The notes under the pieces: model-generated | Databases searched by the model: none | What the model was told of the DNA's origin: nothing | Seen by the model: the letters and a program-made list of their open reading frames with translations, nothing else | Source of the DNA: Neodiprion pinetum | Lineage: Eukaryota; Arthropoda; Insecta; Hymenoptera; Diprionidae | Reading direction: 5' to 3' | Length of the DNA stretch: 64,000 nucleotides | Assembly (NCBI RefSeq): GCF_021155775.2 | Contig: NC_060233.1 | Span: 23,911,456 to 23,975,455 of the forward strand | In this document: piece after piece, positions 53,789 to 64,000 of the stretch | How the letters are laid out: the number at the start of each line of letters is the position of its first letter | Numbering within the stretch: the stretch's first letter is position 1 | Position numbers and translations under genes: made by a program

Positions 53789-55778
53789 TCTTGACTCAAA
53801 AACAACAAGAATTAAAACAAGCTCGTTTTGTTTTGATACAACAGTTTCATATTTTTAAAACAACACGATTGAGGTGCGTTCAATCAATGTTTTTGTCGTT
53901 TCAATCACACGTTTTTTTTTATACAAAATTCACATTACTGCAAGGAACGCGCGCCATGTCATCTATGCATATATGTAAAAATGAATGTCTCCGTTTATTC
54001 CATATGCATTCCTCTATCATTTCGAAGGTTTATGAATTGGTAAAACCATTATAAAATAGGTGACGCGCGAGTCGTTTCAACATATGAACGTATTTCGTAT
54101 ATTTTCCAGAACGTCTGACCCGAGTTCGATTATTTTTTTCTGTGGATAGCTATTACGTCTTTCAAGGATTTAGGCTAAATTTCATTACAACCTGATGGAT
54201 CGTTTTGGAGAGGTAACGATATTTCTAAGTCAAGTCATAGCAGGATCACATACTTAAGCGCACGCTGACTGAACTCTTAGAGATAGAGATTAGGTTAGGT
54301 TATTTTATTTTATCGTATTGGATGCGTGCGAAGCCGCACCGAGTAGCTAGTCTTGAATAAATTGATAGCATAATCATTCGAAGGCTTGATTCCATTCTGC
54401 ATTAAGTTGTCACAAGTATTTCGGCCGGCAAAAGTATTTTTTTGAATTAAGTAATTATTGTATTCGCCGCATTTGAGTATAGCATTTAGTTAAATCAAAT
54501 AAATGTCACTTGAGTCAAATAATCCTTTCTCTTCGTGTAAAGTTACGAATAATCTTTGAACATAAATCTGTCTAACGCAACTACACCGTTCGTCTTACGA
54601 TGCACGTATTGTTCAGCCGGATCCCATGTCAAATCAACAACAAAATTATCGTACAACGGACCATACCTTTAGTTCATGTGGAATACAAGTTTACACCTCT
54701 ACACGCATGTAGTACCTGCCAACAACAATATTAGGTATAGCAATCCATATTATAAAACTATAGTCATTTACAACAATAGAATATAATTATCACTTCCAGT
54801 CACCTTCTTTTTTTTTTTACTAAAACACGATAAGTTCGATTCTATTTTTGCAAGAATGTGCTAGGCTAGCCTAAACTATACGAAACTCCATTGAAATGCT
54901 ACTCAGAACGACCTTAATTCAATGGAATTAATCATAATGTGTCAAATGAGAATATTTAACGCAGCCGCACGGTATCCGAATATTGACGGACGCTAATGAT
55001 TCTCAGCGAAATTATCAGTATTTAAGTAAACAAAACAAAGTAGTCAATTGCATATGCATTTTACGATTCAATAAAGACCCTTGTTTCAAACAGTTTCACT
55101 CTCTTCTGCAGGTCACAAATATGAACAACCATTATCGGTTTTTATTTTCCCCGGTGCGCCGTATAGATTGGAAATTGAAATAATAACCGTGAAAATATTC
55201 CACGTACTTCAATTAAGGTCACGTAGTACTCCTACCCTTTCCGACCGAGCAAACTTACCCTTTTTCTTCCTGTATTAGATAAACAAACGAACGAAAAAGG
55301 TTCATATTTTAACTTTATATCGTTCCAATCAAGGAACACTTGGCCGGTCACCCAGTTGATCGTGAGAGCACCTTTTATCTGCGATATTATTGTAATTCCT
55401 AGTTCTCGTCTAGCGACCTCAACATTGCAAGAAAACAGTCTCACGATGGTTCATTTTGCTCTTTATTCTTTCCGGAATTGCGCAAAGTATTTGAGGAAAT
55501 ATAGGAAATGTGACTCTTTTGACTCTTTTCCGGATATGAGTAACTTTCATAAATTCCTCTACAAAAGAGCAATGCACCGTTGAAGTTTGAACCCTTTCTG
55601 TTTGCTTGTTAATATTTATAGGAAGAAAAATGATCATTTTTTCCGGTTGGTAAAAGTAGAAGTAGAACATGAACTTAATATCCAGATTTACACATGTAAC
55701 TGTGATACAAAATGTTGGTCCAGGCGATCCGGAAATAGACCATCATAGTTTTAAGTATTCTGTTTTCGTCTTCCACAG
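53789..55778. other. intergenic / upstream intron of the receptor gene
   Basis: No recognisable coding sequence. A pyrimidine-rich stretch ending in cttctgcag near 55113 looks like a splice acceptor, but the following sequence has no recognisable domain. Confidence 0.4.
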
Positions 55779-55996
55779 GAAATCGAAAAGGCAACGTGAG
55801 CGCTTGTGCCGATATGTTTACAACCAGATACTGACTGCAAAGTGTACGCAGTTCAATGGCTCCTGGCCCGAACCCGATGACCCGCGGTGGAACAGCGGCG
55901 AATACGTGGACCTTCTGCCAGATTGGTTCCCGACGAACGCTAGTAATGCGACGAACGGTTCGTTTCCGGAAAACGCAACCGTCGCCACAATACAGG
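55779..55996 (+). CDS. class A GPCR, extracellular N-terminal exon
   Basis: Exon bounded by acceptor ttccacag (before 55779, phase 2) and donor GTAAGC (55997, phase 1). It encodes an acidic, Trp/Pro-containing N-tail with many N-glycosylation sequons (NGS, NAS, NAT, NGS, NAT), as expected for a receptor ectodomain. The 3' phase joins cleanly to the exon at 58293, giving an Asp codon at the junction. The frame continues upstream past the acceptor but without exon features, so an earlier exon must carry the start. Confidence 0.8.
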
Positions 55997-56117
55997 GTAA
56001 GCGTGAACTCACAAGTATTTTTATATAAAACGAGCATGCTTTACGCATTTTTCCATCCATGTTTGCCGTACACAAAATACCCGTTCCTATGACGGTGGAG
56101 TGAGTCTGCGTATGTAC

Positions 56118-56457
56118 ACTTGGGAACAATGAATCTGAGACGGCTAATTTTTTACACTAGACAGTTATATTGACAACACAGAGAAACCTACAGCGCCATA
56201 GTCGACTGAGCGCGAAACAAACTCAATCTCAATAAACTTAACATAACCCATGAGCGTCGAATCTAACCTTCTAATTGGATTGACACGTCAACAAGTCATT
56301 ATCCCCGCGGTATTGTAACGGCCATGGGTTATAGTATGTTTATTGAGATAGACTTTGTTTCGCGCTCGGCCTACTATGGCGCTGTATATTTCTCTGTGTT
56401 GTCAACATAATTGTCTAGTGTAAAAAATTGGCCGTCTTAGATTCATTGGCCCCAAGT
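56118..56457. mobile_element. intact palindromic MITE in the receptor intron
   Basis: Left end cttgggaacaatgaatctga and right end attcattggccccaag are inverted, and complementarity runs inward through the ttttttacactag, ggcgctgta and cgcgctcggcc blocks. About 340 bp with no coding capacity. Same family as the MITE into which the gypsy array inserted (17300-17439 / 39149-39205). Confidence 0.8.
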
Positions 56458-57704
56458 GTATATACGGGGAGTAGACCACTTTTATTTCCTAGGACTGAAA
56501 AGTGGTCTTCTCTGTACTGCGCGCATGCGCTGTCGCGAACAAATCTGACATTACGCAACTCTAAACTCAATTTCGTACTTTGTGAAAAAACGCGTAACAT
56601 ACTCTTGTAATAAAGAAATAATCATGTGCAACAAGGAGGCAACGGACTTTTCGCCTCGCGTATTTGCAATATTCGTCTTCGGCTCACCTACGACTCACAT
56701 TACAAACTTACGCTCGACCCTAAAAGACCGAGTTTGCCCCCTTGTTAGACAATATACTCGTTAATTCAGCGTAGGGAAGATGGTACCCTCAACTGCAAGA
56801 CAATTGCAACGGTTTTATAAACCGTTATACATTTTCGTTATTAGCCGAATTGTAGTCATTAGAAAAGTAAGTAAAATCAAATGGCACTTCGGCGTGATTG
56901 GTTTTTCAAACGTATCATAATTAATACTAGTGTTAAATTCTAAACTAACCGGACAATTGAACATTGGCCAGTACATACTCAATCAAGATGATGTAAAATA
57001 TTAGATTACAAGATATATTTTTCAAATTTAGAAGAGCAACGGAATCACTGTAAACCCATTATAACAATTTACTAGTATTTAACGAAAAATGGAAAACACA
57101 ATATATAATACCGTTGTCACTACTAATTGTAAGAGCAGATGATTATATGAAACTCACCCAGTCAAGAAATTACAACGATCATTATTTCATTCTTCTTTGG
57201 TATAAATTTTTTTTCAATACAATAAATATTCATTCTCACATGGACCATTTATTTTCGCATGCAATCAGTCGCCTACAATTTCTTTTCGAAGATTTGAGTG
57301 ACTTACAGATCATTTCGAAACCTGCCATAACGTAATATGCTGAATCCACCTCAAATGATGCAAACCAGCGGAGGTCATATTCCAGAATTGCTCATAACTG
57401 AAGTATGTTACTTCTTGCGCAAAATAAACGGATACGTATATTTTATTATAGGCCAAATCGATTTGTCACGCCCGATAACGATTTTTCAAGATTATAAGGC
57501 AAATATGGTTTTTCCCTGATATTTAACATGTAATTTCTGAAAAACGACCGCCAATTTCACAATTATCGAGCTTTTCTAAGAATTCTTGTTTTGGAATACG
57601 TAGAATCTCACACTCTGTCAAGTGCACGTTAGACTAATAAAACGAAAAAAAGGTCCCGAAAATTATTCTACAAGCTTAATCTTTAAGATTTTTTTTTTTT
57701 TACT
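56458..57704. other. receptor intron, nothing further recognised
   Basis: AT-rich intronic DNA without recognisable exon or repeat; short frames have no domain. Confidence 0.4.
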
Positions 57705-58150
57705 TTAATTCACGCTGAGACGCTCAGGGTCTCACCTTCTTTTGCAACTTTTATTTATTTAACTGCTTTTTTGGTAACAACTGTTGAGTTTTTTAGTTCC
57801 ATATGGTCCTGAAATATTTCTAAGTCTAAAAAAAATATAAAATTTATTTATTTATTTATTGCAATAATATCACGTGTAAACAAACGGTCGAAATTCGTAC
57901 TTTTCCACGAGAAAAAGCATTTTTGCTAATCTATGATGAAACTCCAAATATCAATTTTTACACACTTCATACACACCTAAAAATTTTACAGAATTTTTTC
58001 AAAATTTATCTACTTGTTATTTTGTTTGACCGCTATATTAGATCCGCCATATTGAATTTCTAGATCAGATTCGTGATCAGCGACCCCTAAAGACTATGTA
58101 TGCAAAATTTCAAATGAGTCGCATTTCGGGAAAAATATATGAATGAAAGT
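57705..58150 (+). repeat. dispersed repeat family A, copy 2
   Basis: Same-orientation copy of 781-1241, located in the receptor intron ~140 bp before the next exon. Similarity spans the whole unit with small indels. Confidence 0.6.
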
Positions 58151-58292
58151 CGAGATGAATGGTTTAATGTACAATTTGCAACAGTTTTCAACACCATCAA
58201 ATCCTCGCTTTTCCACACTTACCTAAAATATAAAAAATTCTTGTTTTGCATTCACCATCCAAATATCTAGCCTTCTGTTTAAAATGATTCAG

Positions 58293-58487
58293 ATGAGATG
58301 CTGAGTCCCGTACTTCCGCCGTTCGAGTTGTGGCAGACAATTTTAATTGCTCTCTCGTTGGCAATCTGCATTGTTCTGACTGTTGGGGGGAACATCTTGG
58401 TTCTTCTAGCGTTCATCGTCGATCGTACAATCCGCCAGCCTAGCAATTATTTCATCGCTTCCTTAGCTGCTACCGACATGCTTATTG
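58293..58487 (+). CDS. class A GPCR exon, TM1-TM2 (amine/muscarinic-like)
   Basis: Exon between acceptor tgattcag (58285-58292) and donor GTGAGT (58488), phase 1 on both sides. It encodes a Trp-led first membrane helix with the GGN of position 1.50, a short loop ending in RQPSNYF, and the start of helix 2 with SLAATD (Asp 2.50, sodium site). The rhodopsin-family call is firm. The overall flavour resembles biogenic-amine or muscarinic-like insect receptors, but subtype cannot be decided from two helices. Later exons lie beyond, or were not recognised in, the window. Confidence 0.88.
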
Positions 58488-59127
58488 GTGAGTATACTGA
58501 GTATAAAAAGGAATTAATCTTAACTTTACAGGCAGAGTTAACAGCTGAACATGCTGACGTTTTTCGAAATAAGGCAACGAAGCTCAGCACTCGAAATTTC
58601 ATCAAATTTGGTTAAAAGCTAATATTTTTCTAGTATTGCAGTTGTAAAACTGTACTACATTAGCAAGTTCCAAAGGAGTTCAGCGCATTTGGCTCTTAAC
58701 TTTGGCTGCTAGATTCAAATTCATTAAAATGCACATTAACATGTTCAGAATAAATTTATTGCATTCCAAATCAACAACTTTACTTCAAACAATTTTCCAC
58801 TGCATACCTAAATAATACTTCACGATGTATATGTGGAACAGTACAATAGTAACAACATTTGGCGACGTCATAAAAGTATTTTGTACGAATTATTATTACT
58901 ATTAGAAATACTAATAAAACGATAAAGACACTCAGAACAGACTCCAGCTTAGCCATTTTTTTTTTTTTTTTTACAGTTTTTTTGTCGAATTGACGCTGAA
59001 ACCCTTTTCCAACAAACCTAGTCCAGAAGTAGCTGCTTTTGCAGCGTTTGCTCACGGATTGTGATTGATTCAGAATAAAATACCACAGACCAAATCATGA
59101 TCAACCCTAATCGCTAGGTCTTGAGAT
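58488..59127. other. following intron, nothing recognised
   Basis: No exon recognised; contains a poly-T near 58958. Confidence 0.4.
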
Positions 59128-59699
59128 TGTTACGTGAGGGTGAGACGTGTCTGAGTGGTGGTAGTATAATTATAAATAATCAAAGATGCTCCCACCCATT
59201 GACAATGAACAAAAATTAAACCTAACAAAGACCTACCTTTCAATAATTTAGTAATGTGGGTACGTTGCTGCCTAGTCCTATACAGGACCGTGAGAGTTGC
59301 TTAAATGGTTGAGGCTAATTTAAAATAATTCAATGGGATAGGTGATCGTTCAAAATAAATGTTTAAATATGATTTAAACTGGTAAAGGATAGCGCATATT
59401 CTTGAAACAATTGATGATGAAAGATTAACGATAACAAATGAATGATATAAAAATCAAATGCAAGAAAACATAATTATTAAAGTGTGTGAATTTAAACACA
59501 GATAACGTCAAAGGACGAATTTATATTCAAACACGGAGAACCTGTAGAACTAGTATAATTCGATCGTTTACGCTCTTTAGCAAGTGTTGTATTATCTTAA
59601 TGGTAGTTGGGTACACATATAATTGATACCAAGAACATCTATGCTAAACGATTATTAATTCTACTGTTGGTCGGTTATTATAACATGGTATCTCTCTCT

Positions 59700-60530
59700 T
59701 GTAACGGTCTTTTCGTTTTCGCGGTTTGCTTCGACCAGGATTAACTCCAACTGCGGAGCCTCTCGCAATTAACGAAAATCATCCGCTATCAATTTACTTT
59801 TTATTGTTTTTTATTGTTTTTATTTAAAACGGAATTTCGGATGTCGGTATGACCGAATGACATGCATCTATATGGAAACCGAATAAAAGAAAAGTATAAA
59901 TATGAGAGAAAATAATAAATAAATTATATAAATAAAATGGGCACGGCGGACATCTAGGACAATAACAATTCCATAAACGGCATACTCGTAAAATTACAGA
60001 TAAAATAGTACAGGTCAGAATATAAAACTTATCATAAGCGTGTCTTTGGGGATATTCTTCAAACCCCAGTTTCCATTTCTTCAGTTGCGCTCGCTAATTC
60101 CGTGCCCGGCCAATTTGAATCCCCTCGTCCGTCATATCTCGGTGGTTTTTCCTTGATCGGGAATCCGTAAAAGATGGGTCGCTGCTACGAGTCCTTCGTT
60201 CTCGCAATAGAATCCGTATGCGTTTTACTTCATTTTTCGTCGGTTGTATTTATTCGTTAGTTATGATTTCTTTATTTTAGAGCGCACTCTGATGACGATC
60301 GACCGCTCATCCGTCGTCTCCCGCTTACACTTTTCGATCGATTACTAACCCGTCGTCTTTCGCTTACACTTCTCGATCGATTGCTAACCCGTCGTCTCTC
60401 GCTTACACTTCTCGATCGATTCCGATACATCTGTCATATAACCGCTTAGGTGAAAACCCCCCCTCCCTACGGACCTACCTATTACTGAGTCCCGTAGTCA
60501 CTGCTTTGGCGGTTAAATTCAACTGTTACA
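59700..60530. repeat. solo LTR of a third family, TSD CTCT
   Basis: 831 bp with ends TGTAACGG and CTGTTACA, flanked by CTCT on both sides (59696-59699 and 60531-60534). The duplication falls inside the family-1 LTR, so this insertion is younger than it. It contains about three tandem copies of a ~45-base unit (60310-60423) with tcgatcgatt and acccgtcgtct. No internal coding region. Confidence 0.75.
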
Positions 60531-61327
60531 CTCTTTAGATTAAATGTCACTTATATTAAAAATACGATCTCACGATATGGATCAGTTGATCTGTAGGATT
60601 ATATGTACTGGCTAGATTTTAGTTTATGAATAACTATACATCGCTGGGCCAGGAGGGTTATCCCCCTGAATGCGCAAAACGTTGGGCCTCAGGTTTATGA
60701 ACAAATATCCTATGCATGTGGTCAAAAGACCAACGTCACCATTATTGACATTATGAATCTATGATTCATTGAAAATTTGCAAAATTATGCTTCGGGGCCG
60801 CGCTGAAGGTAAGAGAGAGTCTCTCTGCATACCCAAGGTTATTATCTGTAGCTATGCACCAATTCTATTTCACTCGACCTTACTATGCAATTCTATTATT
60901 AAATGTGATAGTATCATTCTTAGCAAACAATATTTTTTAGTTGGACGGTGGCTAGAGAAGCTTGCCACCTATCCTTGTCACATAGTCAGCTATGCAAAAA
61001 TTATTAAAATTGTGAGAATAAGGTTCGGAATAATGTTGAAGAAGAGTACTCAAATCAACTTATCTTTAGATATGAAGATTGTCGAGATTGAGCGCCGTCG
61101 AGTCGTGTAGGTCAGTGTTGGTGGTGTTTCTGGACCATACCCTCACCTCTGTTCTTGTTCATCCACTTGGTCTTGGTGAATTTTGAATTTGAATAGTGAT
61201 ACTGATTGCCAAAAGGTATTGTTCGAAAATATTCAAATGGTTCACTCACGATTAATTATAATACGATATGACTGGATTACTATGAGTTTGAAACGATTAG
61301 TAATGAAAAATAGTAACGTACATAGTA

Positions 61328-62382
61328 GGGTGCTTCGTTTGAGACGACTATTTTTTTTTTTTCACTCCATAGACGAAATATCACTCTAAACATAGAAAAA
61401 AAAATTCCTACGAAAGCCTAGCTCTTAATTTTAATTTTAAGTACTCGCTCAAGTACTAAATAATTTTTTTTTGTCAATTATCTATAGCATCGCGAGTTTT
61501 CATACTATTTAATTGACCATGGCCGGAAGTTTTAGAGGGATCCTTCCTCTTTAAAAGTTCCTACAGCTAATTTAGAATGTATGAAGTATCTCGCCAGTAA
61601 AAAATTGTAAAGTTGATTTTTGCTAAAAAATTATGGTTTTTTCCATTTTTCTCCTAAACTACTAACTTTACAGCAAAATTGTTAAGGACTTTTTTTGTAG
61701 AGAATTTAATTTCCCATAAAAAAGTTTTATCAGCTGAAACTGTAGAACTGATATTTTCCAATATAAAATTAAATAATCATAAGAAAACTATAAATATCAC
61801 TATTTTATCCGCATATTTGACAATTTTTACACCCAAATTGTTACAAATGTAATAAAATAGACGTGATTGTAATGTATCTTAACCTTCCAATGTCTTCGCC
61901 CGACCATTCTGAAGTCTTCGCCAATTACTGCTACTCTCAACCAGAGAACATAGGTTTGTCCTCCGACTGTTTTATTTACCACTTTTTTATATTACTTACA
62001 TTAACATTTAATGATTTTAATATTCTCGATAAGATTTTTCCAATCTAGCTATTTATTGTGATTAATCAATTAAAAAAAAAAAGTGAGGCATCGGGGAATC
62101 GAACTCAAAACTTTCAATTCTTCCATGTACATTGTATAAAACTCTAAAACTTCCGGCCATGGTCAATTAAATAGTATGAAAACTCGCGATGCTATAGATA
62201 AATTGACAAAAAAAAATTATTTTTACGTGTTAATTAAATGGGAAAATTTCAAATTCATTTAGCGAGTACTTAAAATTAAAATTAACAGCTAGGCTTTGGT
62301 GGGAATTTTTTTTTAATATGTTCAGAGTGATATTTCGTCTATGGAGTTAAAAAAAATAATAGTCGTCTCAAACGAAGCACCC
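61328..62382. mobile_element. TA-flanked foldback MITE
   Basis: Ends GGGTGCTTCGTTTGAGACGA and TCGTCTCAAACGAAGCACCC are perfect inverted repeats bordered by TA (61326-61327 and 62383-62384). Pairing continues to ttgaccatggccgg / ccggccatggtcaa, giving arms of ~200-250 bp. The centre has no transposase. On the minus strand near 62085-62110 it has gttcgattccccgatgcc, a B-box/T-arm of tRNA type followed by a T run, so a tRNA-related piece may be inside. Confidence 0.8.
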
Positions 62383-63190
62383 TAGTACATAGTTGATTAT
62401 TATTTGAAACGACACTTAATATTACCTTAATTCTTTTGAATCAGGGCAGAACTTGATTTGATTGCGGAAAATGAAATAATCATAAAAATGTCTATTCGCG
62501 AAATAATGAGATTTAGTAAAGAACAGTAAATATTGGAATTTAGAAGATAGTGAGTCCTTCGAATTCACAGAATAAACCAAATTCCTCAAATTTACCGAGA
62601 TAGCTTGAGACGTTAGACCGCTCACAACTAACAATCAGATTTTCCAGAACTACTTTTGATCCGACGGGCTAAGTCTAAGGTTTACGTCTACGCACTTCGC
62701 GAATTAACAGGCGAAAAACATGACATCTTGGGCCTAAGGCTCCAAAAGCCTGCAGCTATAACTAAGTTGTACAATAATTAGCCAATGAGGTTTAAGGGCG
62801 ACCCCCTGGTGCCGCTCCACATGGTCAGCGTTACTTTGGAATGCGACTCGAGTGCTCCGAAGGTAGTCAATCTCGTCAATCATACAATTAAAATACTAAC
62901 TAAATATATTTTTATTTAGTTGTCACACATTTATACATACTGCTTTCTAAATAACCTATTTTATTTTGATGTAAATTGTATAAGTGGTTTGTCCAAATCA
63001 TTGATGATAATTTTAACTTGAAAAGAGAGATATTTCCAGACTGGGCATCATTGGTACTTGCTCAGCAATCTCTTACCTCAGTTCTTGGTACTAACTAATC
63101 TGATACAATGATAAACCTAATACTGTGGACCACACGTTACTTTTTCTAGGAAGTGTGGAAATGATTGTTATGTGAATGAAATAATATATG

Positions 63191-63384
63191 GTGTGATATC
63201 CTTGTTCGATTTTTTGCTAAAACTGTTGATGACATACATGCAGCAACGTTGTTGAGTCGAGCATTAGGGTTATTGACAGTTTGAAAAATTTCTGAAATCT
63301 AAAGTAAATTTGATATTATTCTGCGCATGCCAAATTACTAAAATTCCAGTGATTTTCTATCCTCCTGGGAGACAAACAACTTAC
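63191..63384. other. downstream of the membrane-protein exon
   Basis: Short AT-rich stretch next to the eroded end of the solo LTR; nothing recognised. Confidence 0.3.
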
Positions 63385-63546
63385 AAGAAACGCATCAATA
63401 TATTGTGCTACAAGTGCGAAAAATAGGTGATGTCCGATAAATGTGAGTACTAGTGTGAAAGCAGCATAAGTCAGGGCGAGCACTGTAATCACTCGAGTCA
63501 GATATCGCCAATTTTCACGTGTGACAGACGCTACTTTCTCTAATAC
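63385..63546 (-). CDS. probable exon of a membrane protein, unknown family
   Basis: On the minus strand the 162-base segment is bounded by a strong acceptor (ctttctttcacag) and donor (gtaagt), is open throughout, and is exactly 54 codons in phase 0 on both sides. It encodes VLEKVASVTRENWRYL followed by a long hydrophobic run (ALTYAAFTLVLTF ... HLFFALVAQYI), about two membrane segments. I do not recognise the family. The decayed copy at 2046-2275 includes intron DNA, so either a gene duplicate or a repeat is involved. Confidence 0.45.
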
Positions 63547-64000
63547 CTGTGAAAGAAAGTTTGATTTGACAAGCACCGAAGGTGCCACTAACAGCGCGTA
63601 AAATATGGGTTAGGTAACTTAGGCCCAATGACACTATGCGTGAAAATAAGTTATTCGAGAGTGTGCATGCACCAATTAAAGTCCTAGTACATAAATTACA
63701 GCATTTCAATTTTGCGCATGTGCCACAGTCGCTTTACCGCATTGTTCGGAAATGTGGTATCGTACGCACGCTTCACAGGCTTCAGAAATATACCTTTCTA
63801 AGGAGCTGTAAGGAAAAAAAATATCTTGGGCTCAAGAAACCCCTATAAGATTCAGCAGAACTTATGATTCGAAGGTCTGATACTTTCGATGTGTAGTTCA
63901 AGCAATTGGGCTTTCATTCTCTCAATTCACGATGTATCAGGTTGACGGCAATTTACAGTTTATATGTCACTATAACTCCAAAATGATAATATTTCCTTTT
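63547..64000. other. intron/intergenic, nothing further recognised
   Basis: The first ~110 bases match the relic at 2160-2275. Beyond that there are only short frames without recognisable domains. Confidence 0.4.

Larger units (their letters stand above)
59128..63190 (-). repeat. old solo LTR of gypsy family 1, interrupted twice
   Basis: Begins TGTTACGTGAGGGTGAG and follows the 1626-bp LTR in order: tcctatacagg, tcgttcaaaataaatgttta, then, past the insertions, gattgagcgccgtcgagtcgtg, aaaaatgtctattc and acgcacttcgcga, to gattgttatgtgaatgaaat near 63180. Strongly diverged. It is interrupted by a solo LTR (59700-60530) and a MITE (61328-62382); 60600-60930 also looks unrelated to the LTR. No internal region is attached. 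Confidence 0.75.

Noticed and set aside
54289..54304. TTAGG-like telomere repeat
   Set aside because: Only two units; expected by chance in AT-rich DNA.
55669..55778. Upstream extension of the receptor frame to an ATG at 55669
   Set aside because: A strong splice acceptor at 55771-55778 and loss of receptor-like composition upstream indicate intron.
61863..62048. Short frame inside the TA-flanked MITE as a transposase remnant
   Set aside because: No DDE/D-type motif; composition matches the surrounding AT-rich DNA.

Overview
The window is animal nuclear DNA, most likely from an insect. It is AT-rich with spliced host exons, insect-type Ty3/gypsy elements that use tRNA-Leu and tRNA-Lys primers, a Polinton/adintovirus-type DNA polymerase relic, foldback DNA elements, TA-flanked MITEs and tRNA-derived SINEs. 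I see no prokaryotic organisation, CRISPR array or rRNA. I cannot fix the species; a hymenopteran would fit but is a guess.

Layout. 1-17 kb: gene-poor DNA with dispersed repeats, a pair of ~0.6 kb inverted arms (6340-6965 / 9260-9850), a broken type-B DNA polymerase (9878-11345, minus), a TA-flanked palindromic MITE (12297-13067), a LINE endonuclease fragment (13890-14640, minus) and a ~640 bp foldback (16641-17284). 17436-39152: the centrepiece, two nearly identical intact Ty3/gypsy units in tandem, LTR-internal-LTR-internal-LTR, all on the minus strand. The three LTRs are each 1626 bp and the outer edges carry one 4-bp target duplication (CCAA). The array sits inside a small palindromic MITE whose other half continues at 39149. 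41961-53784: a second, older, inactivated gypsy element (plus strand, tRNA-Lys primer site). A 2.56 kb foldback element with a perfect 9-bp target duplication, carrying its own ORF, is inserted in the end of its pol. 55779-58487: two in-phase exons of a host class A G-protein-coupled receptor (plus strand), with two transposons in the intron. 59128-63190: an old solo LTR of the first gypsy family, itself interrupted by a solo LTR of a third family (TSD CTCT) and a TA-flanked MITE. 63385-63546: a probable exon of a membrane protein (minus), with a decayed copy at 2046-2275.

Main discovery. The 1789-residue Pol of the young gypsy element carries, between RNase H and integrase, a macro domain of the TARG1/OARD1 (C6orf130) type, with the SSGIA and GCGLD loops and the family's catalytic Lys and Asp at the expected spacing of 41 residues. 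A second, degenerate relative of the same domain lies just before the integrase zinc finger and keeps a Lys and Asp at the same spacing of 41. An ADP-ribose-handling enzyme inside an LTR-retrotransposon polyprotein suggests a counter-measure against host ADP-ribosylation, or a role in the replication cycle. The domain identity is read from the sequence; the function is inference.
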